64,000 bases of DNA from RGZA01 sp964568585 (GTDB taxonomy: Bacteria; Pseudomonadota; Alphaproteobacteria; UBA9219; RGZA01), in contig CAZMQI010000002.1 of NCBI GenBank assembly GCA_964568585.1, positions 86,032-150,031 on the forward strand, in the 5' to 3' direction. The notes beneath the pieces are model-generated. The model saw only the letters and a list, made by a program, of their open reading frames with translations, ran no database searches and was not told the DNA's origin. The translations under genes were made by a program, and so were the position numbers. Position 1 is the stretch's first letter. Each line of letters begins with the position of its first letter. Positions 9,294 to 17,865 of this stretch are shown one piece after another.

Positions 9294-9334
9294 AAAAGGG
9301 CAACCCGCATTTTTAAATGAGTGATTGCCCTTTT
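9294..9334 (-). terminator. Terminator of the rplJL operon
   Basis: Read on the minus strand downstream of rplL: an AAAAGGGCAA ... TTGCCCTTTT stem with a long loop, followed by a run of Ts. The stem is flanked by As and Ts on both sides, so it could also stop transcripts arriving from sulP's upstream side. Confidence 0.8.
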
Positions 9335-9367
9335 CGTAATGCTTAGCTTGGGAAAGCTAAAACTGAA

Positions 9368-9745
9368 TTACTTCAGTTCTACCTTACCGCCAGCTGCTTC
9401 AATTTGCTTCTTGAACTTTTCAGCATCGGCCTTTGACAAAGCGTCCTTAACAGTCTTTGGAGCGCCTTCTACAAGGTCCTTAGCTTCTTTCAGGCCAAGA
9501 TTGGTGATCGCGCGAACTTCCTTGATCACGTTGATCTTGTTAGCGCCGCCATCGGTCAGAACGAGGGTGAATTCGGTCTGTTCTTCAGCAGCAGGACCCG
9601 CAGCAGCAGCGCCGCCAGCAGCAGCAACTGCTACTGGAGCAGCAGCAGAAACGCCCCACTTTTCTTCAAGCAACTTTGAAAGTTCAGCAGCTTCAAGCAC
9701 GGTCAAGGTTGACAATTCATCAACCAATTTTTCTAGTTTTGACAT
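9368..9745 (-). CDS. rplL: 50S ribosomal protein L7/L12
   Basis: 125 residues, the normal length. It has an N-terminal dimerisation helix domain, an Ala/Gly-rich hinge (residues about 35-55) and the C-terminal factor-binding domain with KINVIKEVRAITNLGLKEAKDLVE. It forms the ribosomal stalk that recruits EF-Tu, EF-G, IF2 and release factors. It lies 54 nt downstream of rplJ in the usual rplJL pair, with an AGGAG-like site before the start. Confidence 0.98.
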   Translation of the reverse strand: MSKLEKLVDELSTLTVLEAAELSKLLEEKWGVSAAAPVAVAAAGGAAAAGPAAEEQTEFTLVLTDGGANKINVIKEVRAITNLGLKEAKDLVEGAPKTVKDALSKADAEKFKKQIEAAGGKVELK

Positions 9746-9799
9746 TAGTAACTCCTATTTAGTTTAGTTGAACAAAAACACTTTTAGATCCGAAAATCC

Positions 9800-10318
9800 T
9801 TACTCGCCCTTTGCGGCTTTTGCAGAAAGGACGCGGGCAATTTGGCCAGCGGGAGCTTTGAGCAATACAGCGATACGGGTAGCAGGGGTTTGGAGCATTC
9901 CAACAATTCTAGCGCGCAATTCATTGAGCGATGGGAGGGTAGCGAGCGTCTTAGTCGCGTTCGCGTCCAGCATCTGTCCATTGAGATTTGCACCGATGAG
10001 CTTCAGCTTCTGGTTGGTCTTTGAAAAATCAACAAGAACCTTAGCAATGGCCACTGGGTCTTTTGCATATGCAATCGCCGTAGGGCCTTTCATCAGCTGC
10101 GTTAAGCCTTCAAACGTGGTTCCTTTCAGAGCAAGGCGTGCCAGCGTGTTTTTAACAACACGAAAGCCTGCACCAGCAGCGCGGATTTGACCGCGAAGCT
10201 TGGAAACTTCTGCAACGGTGAGGCCAGAAGCCTGAACCACTACAGCGAATTCTTGTCCGTTAAGAGCTTGTTGAAAGCTTTCAACTGTTTCGGTTTTTAG
10301 CGTACGATTTTTATTCAT
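9800..10318 (-). CDS. rplJ: 50S ribosomal protein L10
   Basis: 172 residues, the family norm. It anchors the L7/L12 dimers to 23S rRNA. The ORF can be extended to 10333, but GGAGG sits 7 nt upstream of the ATG at 10318 (MNKNRTLKTE), so that start is preferred. The C-terminal Ala-rich helix that binds L7/L12 is present. rplK-rplA do not lie directly upstream as is usual. rplJL instead has its own long leader with hairpins, consistent with independent transcription and L10 autoregulation. Confidence 0.97.
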   Translation of the reverse strand: MNKNRTLKTETVESFQQALNGQEFAVVVQASGLTVAEVSKLRGQIRAAGAGFRVVKNTLARLALKGTTFEGLTQLMKGPTAIAYAKDPVAIAKVLVDFSKTNQKLKLIGANLNGQMLDANATKTLATLPSLNELRARIVGMLQTPATRIAVLLKAPAGQIARVLSAKAAKGE

Positions 10319-10338
10319 AACGCCTCCTTCCATTAGAT

Positions 10339-10367
10339 AAAAAAGTTTAGAAAACCGTTTTCTAAAC
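10339..10367 (-). terminator. Putative attenuator immediately upstream of rplJ
   Basis: A perfect 10-bp inverted repeat (GTTTAGAAAA / TTTTCTAAAC, 3-nt loop) is followed on the minus strand by TTTTTTATC and then, within about 10 nt, the rplJ ribosome binding site. The form is that of a Rho-independent terminator placed inside the leader, as expected for attenuation. The stem is AT-rich, so it may be weak. Confidence 0.5.
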
Positions 10368-10491
10368 CCACGATGTTTTATGCGCGCATCATCACTGATG
10401 CGTTCATAAAATCGGTTTCGTTTGACAGGAAAAAAGGAAGCGGAGGAAAGGCACTAGCCTATAAGCAAAGGCTGGGCGTTTCAAAAATTCC

Positions 10492-10547
10492 GGGCTCTTC
10501 CGTTTCTGCGCGGGATATTAAGAAGAGCCCATTTTTAATTGGGGCTC
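10492..10547 (-). ncRNA. rplJL leader with two mutually exclusive hairpins (L10-leader-like)
   Basis: Three complementary blocks lie on the minus-strand leader: A GAGCCC (10542-10547), B GGGCTCTTC (10522-10530) and C GAAGAGCCC (10492-10500). B can pair with A over 6 bp or with C over 9 bp, not both. The B:C hairpin is followed by GGAATTTTTG. Ribosomal L10 leaders that bind the L10-(L12)n complex are known in many bacteria. Here position and fold suggest that role, but I did not match the Rfam consensus. Confidence 0.5.
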
Positions 10548-10722
10548 ATCACCTGCGGTCTAGGAAACTGATAACCAAGGATTAACTTGGTTGCCGCAGT
10601 TTATAGAGGGGTTTATCCCCACAAACAACTGGAAATATGCGGCTTTGGGGTGAAATTATTAATGGCATTGTATAGCCCCCCGTAAACGCTAAAATGGCCT
10701 TATATTTAAAGGATTTATAGAT

Positions 10723-11643
10723 ATGGCGCGCCCATTCCCGACCAAAGACAGCACATTAAAGGACGTCATGTTATATGTCCTTGAAGCCCACGGCGAGATT
10801 GCAGATACAGAACTCGCCATGCGTCGCGCTTCAACAATCCTATCCGCTGGCAAGATTGCGCCATGGCCTGCCATTACACTCAACTACATGCTCGGCAACC
10901 GTCCGCAGACCACACAGCAGGAAGTCAAGAAGGCAGGTTGGGAATATAATCTGCGTAAGGCATCACGGCAGCGCTTTCTGGCTTGCAAGGTTTTTTATGA
11001 TGCCCAACTGAAATTACTGCCCAAAGATGCACAGACCATCAAACCATTCCAATTACCTGAAACATTTGCCGAAACCGTGTTGGCAATGATTGGCGGAGAA
11101 GCCAACATCCAGGAAGCCGCACAACGAATCGGTATACCATCTGTTGAAATGCGCGACTTCGCTGTGAAGGGCCGCATTCCCGTGACCAGAGAATCCACCG
11201 ACAGGTTCATCGAGAATCTGGAACAAGCCTATCCGGATGAAGCATGGCTATCCCCGTTGCTGCGCGTCTTTGCTGAAAAACACATGACCGTATCGCAGGC
11301 AAAGCAGGGCAAGAAGGCGAATGTCGAATTGTTCCGTGAAGCCGCCCGCGAAATCCTAATTGATGCGCGCTGCCGAATGGGTCTGCTGATGAGCGATGTT
11401 GAAAAACGCATGCAGGATGCCATGGAAGGAAAACTGAAAAGTGACGATGCCGTCCCGCAAGCACTCACCGTCGCACGTGTTGCATTGGGGAAAGTGCGTG
11501 CCTTTGAAGCAGGCGAGAAAATGAGCGCGAGCGTGTTTGTATCTTGCATCCGCTCCTTTTCCACAGTCATGGTTCTGGAGCGCAACAATCCAAAGCAGCA
11601 TAAACTGCTTGGATTTCTGGCTAGCGCCATCAGCCCGAAATAG
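10723..11643 (+). CDS. Hypothetical protein, 306 aa
   Basis: A soluble, largely helical protein of 306 residues with no signal or membrane segment. Residues 10-40 (STLKDVMLYVLEAHGEIAD...) have the length and pattern of a winged-helix or HARE-HTH-like module, and residues 130-150 resemble another short HTH (IQEAAQRIGIPSVEMRDFAVKG), so it may bind nucleic acid. I cannot name a family. It lies on the plus strand between rplJ and rplA, interrupting the ribosomal cluster, and converges with the 473-aa gene. Confidence 0.65.
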   Translation: MARPFPTKDSTLKDVMLYVLEAHGEIADTELAMRRASTILSAGKIAPWPAITLNYMLGNRPQTTQQEVKKAGWEYNLRKASRQRFLACKVFYDAQLKLLPKDAQTIKPFQLPETFAETVLAMIGGEANIQEAAQRIGIPSVEMRDFAVKGRIPVTRESTDRFIENLEQAYPDEAWLSPLLRVFAEKHMTVSQAKQGKKANVELFREAAREILIDARCRMGLLMSDVEKRMQDAMEGKLKSDDAVPQALTVARVALGKVRAFEAGEKMSASVFVSCIRSFSTVMVLERNNPKQHKLLGFLASAISPK

Positions 11644-11756
11644 ATTCTGATATTGGCAATGAATTTACCTAGCTCTGCGGCATCCCATCAATCAAATGCT
11701 GCGCGTACTACTCTGCAAAAACATACAGATTGGCTGACGCTGGGTGGCAAGCGGCA

Positions 11757-13178
11757 TCATGTTGGCTGACGATCTGGCTTGCTATCCGGCGCTGCTGGAT
11801 CATTGCGTGTTGGGTTTACCAAATTAACTTTTACAACGACACCCTGCGAGATACGTGCCCTGGTCGTCGGGGCGCCATGTAGTTCAAATTCACGTGCCAA
11901 CTCAATCGAAATTTTCTCCTTCATTTCTTCGTTACCATCCAGCGTATGTCGCTCCAATGCCTGCACTAATGCAGTGCATCTTTTTTGCACTGCTACATCA
12001 TCATGTTTTGCATAAGGTGATACTTCGGTCATCTCACCTGACGGTAAACGACGCGGATGACGCTTAACAAAATGCAGGCGATCATGAGCATTGCCATACC
12101 CTTGCTTCTCTGGATTTTCAAAAATACGTTTAATATCTTGGGCGCGCTTGGATATCAGCACGCGAAACTCCACAGGATCAATGTTAATTCTGCACACACC
12201 GCTGCGGTTACCCGTGGTTTTATTTGCGCGCATTTTTCCACTTGGCGCTTCTGTTTCTTGCTGTACCAATGCTGGCTCACGGCCTTTGACATGCATCAAT
12301 ATCAAAGCTTCATGAAGACGGTCTAAACACACCTTTCCGATTACAGCGGGATCATATTCAATAATTCCCTCCGCGCCGATGAACTCTGGGGGTATTCCCA
12401 TTTTGTTTGGCTTTAACTTATCGGCTAATAAGTCAAATCCACTAACTGGTTTTGACACACCACTCCCCAATTCAGGTAAAGTAACCGGAAGAGATAACGC
12501 ACCGCCGAGACCAGGCAGAGAAACTCTTTTATGTGTAACATCTTCAGCTACACGACCAATCTGTGGTTTCTTTTTATACTTGAATTTGAATACGGCGAAT
12601 TCTAACGGCAACCTAGAAGCTTTTTCTGGGGCACGCATCAACTCTTCTGTTAAAGGAGCAACAAATACATCCGGCCTAATGACTATCCCGGCAGGATAGC
12701 ATTCAGCATACTGGATTTTTCCGTCATCCCCCACCACCGCATCATATGTGGTAACCAAAATTCTGTCAGCTTCAAGCAAGGTATTAAATCTTTGATTGCC
12801 TTGAACCTCTAGTACCGTTGCGCGAATGCGCTTTCCGTCATCGCTATGAACTTCAAATCCAAAACGAGCCGGTGCAGGCGATTGAAACCGAGCCAACAAG
12901 AATTTCTCATCAACCCGTATCATTTCTTCGGGCTGCTCATCCCCTATTTTTTCAATACCTTCTGTTGTAATGCCTTCTTTTGCCATAAACACATCTTCCG
13001 CATGCGAAAGCTGTGCCATGGCGGTTTCATTCAGCACATAGGTATGAAAGAGATCATTGGGCAGACGCGAGATTGTGCGGCTCATCAAATAGTCGTCGTC
13101 CAACTCGCGGTGCACCAACTCGCCCTTGGCATACAACGTGGCATGACCCGATTGAAGGTAATGAAAAAAAATACTCAT
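11757..13178 (-). CDS. Hypothetical protein, 473 aa
   Basis: A 473-residue cytoplasmic protein that I do not recognise. It has an alpha/beta N-terminal half (residues 1-190), a Pro/Gly/Lys-rich linker around 200-260, a basic central stretch, and a C-terminus ending in a disordered Pro/Asp/Lys tail. Cys is rare. It lies between rplA (upstream on the same strand, 109 nt away) and the plus-strand 306-aa gene. It may receive read-through transcription from rplKA, since no terminator is evident between them. Confidence 0.65.
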   Translation of the reverse strand: MSIFFHYLQSGHATLYAKGELVHRELDDDYLMSRTISRLPNDLFHTYVLNETAMAQLSHAEDVFMAKEGITTEGIEKIGDEQPEEMIRVDEKFLLARFQSPAPARFGFEVHSDDGKRIRATVLEVQGNQRFNTLLEADRILVTTYDAVVGDDGKIQYAECYPAGIVIRPDVFVAPLTEELMRAPEKASRLPLEFAVFKFKYKKKPQIGRVAEDVTHKRVSLPGLGGALSLPVTLPELGSGVSKPVSGFDLLADKLKPNKMGIPPEFIGAEGIIEYDPAVIGKVCLDRLHEALILMHVKGREPALVQQETEAPSGKMRANKTTGNRSGVCRINIDPVEFRVLISKRAQDIKRIFENPEKQGYGNAHDRLHFVKRHPRRLPSGEMTEVSPYAKHDDVAVQKRCTALVQALERHTLDGNEEMKEKISIELAREFELHGAPTTRARISQGVVVKVNLVNPTRNDPAAPDSKPDRQPT

Positions 13179-13287
13179 AAATCCAACATCTAAAAAATAA
13201 AAAAGGGAAACGAAGTTGCCCTCGTTTCCCTAATCTTTTAGTGGCTGAGATACACTCCCCCAAGCCAATATTTACTTTCTTGATATT

Positions 13288-13980
13288 TTATGCGCTTTCA
13301 GCAACAACGCTTGGCACATCCAACTTAACGCCAACACCCATGGTGGATGAAACGGCGATACGTTGAATGTAGTTACCCTTGGCAGCAGCTGGCTTAGCCT
13401 TGGTGACAGCCGCAACAAAGGTTTTGATGTTTGCAACCAAATGAGCTTCGCTGAACGATGCCTTGCCAACGCCTGCTTGTACGATACCGGCTTTTTCAAC
13501 ACGGAATTCAATCGCACCTGCTTTGGCAGCCTTAACAGCTTCCACAACGTTTGGCGTCACGGTGCCAAGCTTCGGGTTTGGCATCAAGCCGCGTGGGCCC
13601 AATACTTTACCAAGCTTACCAACGATAACCATGGTATCTGGCGCTGCAATCACGCGGTCAAAACCCATTTCGCCTTTTTCAATCAGTTCAGCCAGATCTT
13701 CTGCGCCCACGAATTCTGCGCCTGCTGCTTTTGCCGCTGCTGCTTTTTCGCCTTTAGCGAATACAGCAACACGCACCGACTTACCGGTTCCGTGTGGCAA
13801 TTGCACCATACCACGAACGTTTTGGTCGTTTTGACGTGGATCAACACCAAGGTTCATGGAGATTTCGATGGTTTCATCGAACTTCGCCACAGCGTTGGCT
13901 TTAATGAACTTGATCGCTTCTTCTAGCTTTACCGAAGTGGTTGGAGCACCAGCACGGATTTTCTTTAAACGTTTACCCAT
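13288..13980 (-). CDS. rplA: 50S ribosomal protein L1
   Basis: 230 residues, the normal length. It has the conserved N-terminal GKRLKKI start and the signature VGKLGKVLGPRGLMPNPKLGT (about residues 120-140). It forms the L1 stalk at the tRNA E site and in many bacteria represses its own rplKA mRNA. It lies 11 nt downstream of rplK as one operon. Confidence 0.98.
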   Translation of the reverse strand: MGKRLKKIRAGAPTTSVKLEEAIKFIKANAVAKFDETIEISMNLGVDPRQNDQNVRGMVQLPHGTGKSVRVAVFAKGEKAAAAKAAGAEFVGAEDLAELIEKGEMGFDRVIAAPDTMVIVGKLGKVLGPRGLMPNPKLGTVTPNVVEAVKAAKAGAIEFRVEKAGIVQAGVGKASFSEAHLVANIKTFVAAVTKAKPAAAKGNYIQRIAVSSTMGVGVKLDVPSVVAESA

Positions 13981-13991
13981 GATTCAAACTC

Positions 13992-14423
13992 CTACTTTTC
14001 GGATACGGTCACGCCCATCGAGCGTGCTGTACCAATGACTTGTTGCATAGCGGCTTCGACTGTATGGCAGTTCAAATCCGGCATCTTGGTTTTCGCGATT
14101 TCACGAACTTGGTCCATCGTGATGTTGCCAACCGTGGTCAAACCCACTGTGCTTGCACCCTTGGAGATCTTTGCTGCCTTCATCACGAAGTAGCTGTTCG
14201 GCGGGGTCTTGGTCACGAAGGTGAAGCTGCGATCCGTGAACGCAGTGATGACAACTGGAACAGGGATACCCTTTTCCATTTGCTGTGTCTTTGCGTTGAA
14301 CTGTTTGCAGAATTCCATGATGTTCAAACCCTTTTGACCCAAAGCCGGACCAATTGGGGGTGATGGATTGGCGCCGCCTGCTGGCACCTGTAATTTAATA
14401 TAACCGACGATTTCTTTTGCCAT
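13992..14423 (-). CDS. rplK: 50S ribosomal protein L11
   Basis: 143 residues. The track-length ORF extends to 14447, but AAGGAG precedes the ATG at 14423 (MAKEIVGYIKLQVPAG), the usual L11 N-terminus. The proline-containing N-domain (GGANPSPPIGPALGQKGLNIMEFCKQFN) and the RNA-binding C-domain are intact. It sits at the GTPase-associated centre and is needed for RelA-dependent stringent response. Confidence 0.98.
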   Translation of the reverse strand: MAKEIVGYIKLQVPAGGANPSPPIGPALGQKGLNIMEFCKQFNAKTQQMEKGIPVPVVITAFTDRSFTFVTKTPPNSYFVMKAAKISKGASTVGLTTVGNITMDQVREIAKTKMPDLNCHTVEAAMQQVIGTARSMGVTVSEK

Positions 14424-14761
14424 GTGGCATCTCCTTAGTTTGTTCAAACGCGAACCAAAAACGCGTACCTAAGCACACGCTTTTCAGAACTCGTTTTTTT
14501 GATGCGATGGGAGAAAATCTTCCAAAGCCCTAACCTTGAAACTTTCATTTCAAGTCTCCCGTGGTGCGGCGCGCCGGGCGAACAAGCTGTTCATTTGGCA
14601 CTTACCTCCCACAGAAACTTGCGCGTTTTATAAGGGCAAACCCCAGCCCTGTCCAACTTTTTCGCTGTATTAACCTTCAAATTTGCATATTAACTAAAAG
14701 ACGAAAGTAAATAGCCCCTACCAGTCTGCTATATTAGTTTCAGTAATTTTTAAAGGAATTC
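14424..14761. other. Divergent region with rplK leader hairpin
   Basis: About 340 bases between rplK (minus) and a plus-strand gene. A perfect 7-bp inverted repeat CTTGAAA/TTTCAAG with a 6-nt loop lies at 14535-14554 in the rplK leader. It could be an L1-type translational operator, but I cannot match it to the 23S L1 site. Plus-strand promoter elements for the 474-aa gene must lie near 14680-14750. Confidence 0.4.
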
Positions 14762-16186
14762 ATGGCTAAGCAACGCATCGAACCAGCAAGATTAAACAAC
14801 GGCATGACCCCACGCCAAATGCGCTGGGTGCTTTTCTTGTCATTGGCGCTGTCTGCTGGCGCTGTCTATAACATGCTCAACCAATCAAAGCCTGCCGGGC
14901 CTACCGGTAATGCGCCTTCCGCCGAAGGACTAAGTGTTACCAATCAAGGCACAGGCGTTATCGATAAATTCGATCCAGCCGCGCGCAATATCTGTGACAA
15001 GACCATTGATACAGCGTTGATGTGCGCCGATTTACAAACGAAATATCCCGCGCTCAGTAAAGATGTGATTACCGCCGCCATTCAGTTCAGCAAATATTAT
15101 GGTCATAAAAATCCTTCTGCACTGCTTGCCTTGGCGTTGGTCGAAGCAAAAGGAAATATCATCGATGGCTTCAGCAGCCAAAGCACTGCCTTTGGTCCGT
15201 TCCATTATCTGGTCGATACATTCGCTGACCGATTGTTGATTGATAAGGAAATGGTCGGCAAAAAAATAGCCAGAGAGAATCTGGCCTTCATTGAAAATGT
15301 CAAAGTACATTTCCCCAATAATCCCGAAGTGCTGGATGCTGTTGTTCAGCTGACCAATGCCTATACGAAGGCCTTGCGCGCTGATTTAGCTGAAATTGCA
15401 AAGCTTAATGCAACCATCAAACCTGCAGGCAAAAGTAAGGAACAGATTAAAGAAGCCGCTACCAAGCTTGAAGAAGCAACCGCGCCCTTTCGCGCACGCG
15501 TGCATTCGCAGCGTCTCAAGACGCGTGATACATTGCTCAAGGATTTTCCGCAGGTGGTCATGGCCATCCAGTTTGTTGATATTTTGACCAAGGTCTCGCC
15601 CGAACGATTGTTCAATGGCAGCTATTATGCCGAACATGTGCTTGGTGTTGGCGGTTCGAACTATCATCAAACCTTATTGGCTAAGGAACAACGCGCCAAA
15701 ATCGCGCAAGCCGAAGCCCTTGCACAAAAGAAACCATTCGCGCCGCCGCAAAAAGCCATCACCGCAGCTGAAGCGAATAGGATGCTGGCTGCAATTAATA
15801 TCAGGAATGGCACGCGCCACAGAAAAATGATTATCCCGGTTGGTACTGCCGATATTTATCCAGCGTTCCAACGCGCCTTTGCGGCACGCGCACCTGGCAA
15901 TATTGGCGTGTTCTTCAAAATTCAACGCGTAGCAACGGTTATGCCATCAACTGAAAAAGGTGTGCCGCCAAAAACGGTATATCACACCACCCTCACCCCG
16001 CGCACGGCCGCTGAAATGCAAGCTGAAATCCTGCGCCGCTGGGAAGAACATCATGTGAATGCGCGCGCGATAAATGTGTTTAAAGACCTTGCGGTATTAC
16101 CACCTACCCACCGCGCACCCACCGCGCCCGTATTCGTCCGCACCGCACGAAACGGCGCAGCACCCGCCGCTGCGGTTGCGAACTAA
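14762..16186 (+). CDS. Membrane-anchored protein with lytic-transglycosylase-like core
   Basis: 474 residues. A single hydrophobic segment at residues 21-40 anchors the protein, with the rest outside the cytoplasm. Residues about 110-150 read ALLALALVEAKGN ... STAFGPFHYLVDTF. This resembles the SLT fold pattern, a catalytic Glu followed by the Ser-x-x-x-Gly-xx-(Q/H) block, and suggests a peptidoglycan-cleaving enzyme, although identity to known SLTs is low. The C-terminal tail is Ala/Pro/Arg-rich. AAGGAATTC precedes the ATG. Function is inferred, not certain. Confidence 0.6.
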   Translation: MAKQRIEPARLNNGMTPRQMRWVLFLSLALSAGAVYNMLNQSKPAGPTGNAPSAEGLSVTNQGTGVIDKFDPAARNICDKTIDTALMCADLQTKYPALSKDVITAAIQFSKYYGHKNPSALLALALVEAKGNIIDGFSSQSTAFGPFHYLVDTFADRLLIDKEMVGKKIARENLAFIENVKVHFPNNPEVLDAVVQLTNAYTKALRADLAEIAKLNATIKPAGKSKEQIKEAATKLEEATAPFRARVHSQRLKTRDTLLKDFPQVVMAIQFVDILTKVSPERLFNGSYYAEHVLGVGGSNYHQTLLAKEQRAKIAQAEALAQKKPFAPPQKAITAAEANRMLAAINIRNGTRHRKMIIPVGTADIYPAFQRAFAARAPGNIGVFFKIQRVATVMPSTEKGVPPKTVYHTTLTPRTAAEMQAEILRRWEEHHVNARAINVFKDLAVLPPTHRAPTAPVFVRTARNGAAPAAAVAN

Positions 16187-16198
16187 ATACACATTACA

Positions 16199-17206
16199 TT
16201 AGGGTTTTTGTTCATCAGACTTTGGCGTATTTGGCGCCTGTGGCTTTGGACGTTTGGCCGCCGCTTCGCGTTCTCGTGTCAATTCCCTTGCGCCTTCTTC
16301 ATCGAACATCTGATGGACTGCCTCAACAATATGCGTGCCAAGCTGCGTGCCGCGTTTGCTCGCATCGGCAATACGCTCGCCCGTATCTAAATCGGTATCT
16401 GGGCGTGCGATATACATCGCCATCTCGATATAGTCTTCACTGCCGATGACTTGCCAGTTCACGCCACTATGCGGTGCAATGTCATTCACGCGGGTCGGGT
16501 CACGGAATGTATCATATTTATCCAGTGCGCCAAGCGAGCGATAGCCCTTGGGCATGACGTCGCCCAGATGGACTTCTAGCCCACTGAAGATGGAAAAGAT
16601 GAGCTTGCTTCCCGATAAGCCAAGACGCTCACGCCAGTTTTCGATGGTGTTCAAATTGCTGACGGTGCGGTTGACTTCACTGGCAGCACCTACCGCGGAT
16701 TTTATACTTCCTGGGTTATCACGTGCCTGCGCGAATTCTTCCTTCGCACGCAAGAACGCAATGGTTGGGTTCGAAAGATCCAGAACATCATAGCCAACGT
16801 CCTTCATTTCACGGGTCGCCAAAGGCACATAGCTGATGAGTGTCACATCGGCCTGCGTTGTCGTCTTCAGATAATCAATATCGTTAAGGAAATTGCTGGT
16901 ATGCACTGTGAAATCAGGGCGGATAGGCACCCCCGATTTGATGAGATAAATCAACATATCGTAGAAGCGTATATTATCGATACTGCTGCTCTTCAAATCT
17001 ACCAGCACGCCGCCGACGATTTCAAACGTGCCAAGGACAAGTTCATCGGTTTCTGGGCGGGTGAAACGCTTGCGGAACGCATCCATGGATTGCCGCGCCA
17101 ATTCACGCAACATCGCTTCCTTATCAACCGAAGCCATCAGCAGTTGGCGAAAGGCATTCTTGCCATTCACCTCCTGCGATAGCATTTCAAGATACGAAAC
17201 AGTCAC
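16199..17206 (-). CDS. Hypothetical protein, 335 aa
   Basis: A 335-residue protein without signal peptide, mainly helical in the N-terminal third. The C-terminal tail (about 300-335) is Lys/Pro/Glu-rich and disordered. I do not recognise a family. It starts 16 nt after the stop of the 181-aa gene on the same strand, and both have charged Pro/Ser-rich tails, so the two probably form an operon and may act together. Confidence 0.65.
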   Translation of the reverse strand: MTVSYLEMLSQEVNGKNAFRQLLMASVDKEAMLRELARQSMDAFRKRFTRPETDELVLGTFEIVGGVLVDLKSSSIDNIRFYDMLIYLIKSGVPIRPDFTVHTSNFLNDIDYLKTTTQADVTLISYVPLATREMKDVGYDVLDLSNPTIAFLRAKEEFAQARDNPGSIKSAVGAASEVNRTVSNLNTIENWRERLGLSGSKLIFSIFSGLEVHLGDVMPKGYRSLGALDKYDTFRDPTRVNDIAPHSGVNWQVIGSEDYIEMAMYIARPDTDLDTGERIADASKRGTQLGTHIVEAVHQMFDEEGARELTREREAAAKRPKPQAPNTPKSDEQKP

Positions 17207-17222
17207 CTACTACTCCAATTAA

Positions 17223-17768
17223 TTAGACTATTGGCGGGCCATCACTGCTGGGGCCTTTGGAGGGTTTCTTATCTGCGCCCTCGCTGCCAGGGCGTTTGGC
17301 CTGAGCGCGCAAGCGCTTCACCGATGCTTCCAGATCAGCCGATGTTGCACCATGCATGGTTGCGAACAGCAATTGCTGACCATCCCAACTACGGTAACGC
17401 AGATTTGGGATGACGCCTGTATCATCCTTATACATCTGGGCGATTGCCATCAATGACACGCCCTGTATCTCGAAATGTCCGTCAAGGCGACCAGCGGCAC
17501 CTTTGATATGCACTTCCGTATGCTCTGTATCGCCGCCTGTCTGAACCAATCCTGCAATCAGCGGGAAATTGAAATCGACATGAAGCGGGTTGTTGAATTT
17601 GAAATGATCGGGGAACTTGATATCGCCACGTTCGGTCCACAATGTTTTGCTAAGCCCTGCAAATGGATCAATATAAGTAATGGCTATTTCATTAGGATTC
17701 CGATAATCCGCCATCACAATATTGGCAGGCGTTAATCCGATATGTTGGTTCAATTCTTCAACAGCCAT
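17223..17768 (-). CDS. Hypothetical protein, 181 aa
   Basis: The preferred start is the ATG at 17768 (MAVEELNQHIG), with AAGGGG upstream. A longer frame to 17894 would overlap the divergent hydrolase gene and has no binding site. The protein is beta-rich in the middle (residues 25-120), with a Lys/Ser/Pro-rich disordered tail. No family is recognised. It is first in a two-gene unit with the 335-aa gene. Confidence 0.62.
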   Translation of the reverse strand: MAVEELNQHIGLTPANIVMADYRNPNEIAITYIDPFAGLSKTLWTERGDIKFPDHFKFNNPLHVDFNFPLIAGLVQTGGDTEHTEVHIKGAAGRLDGHFEIQGVSLMAIAQMYKDDTGVIPNLRYRSWDGQQLLFATMHGATSADLEASVKRLRAQAKRPGSEGADKKPSKGPSSDGPPIV

Positions 17769-17865
17769 GACACACAACCCCTTTAAAAATGCACCTGAAA
17801 TGTAGCAGGTGAAACCGAAACTAATTATAGATTTTGGCTTATTAACCATGTCTCGAAAATAAATC

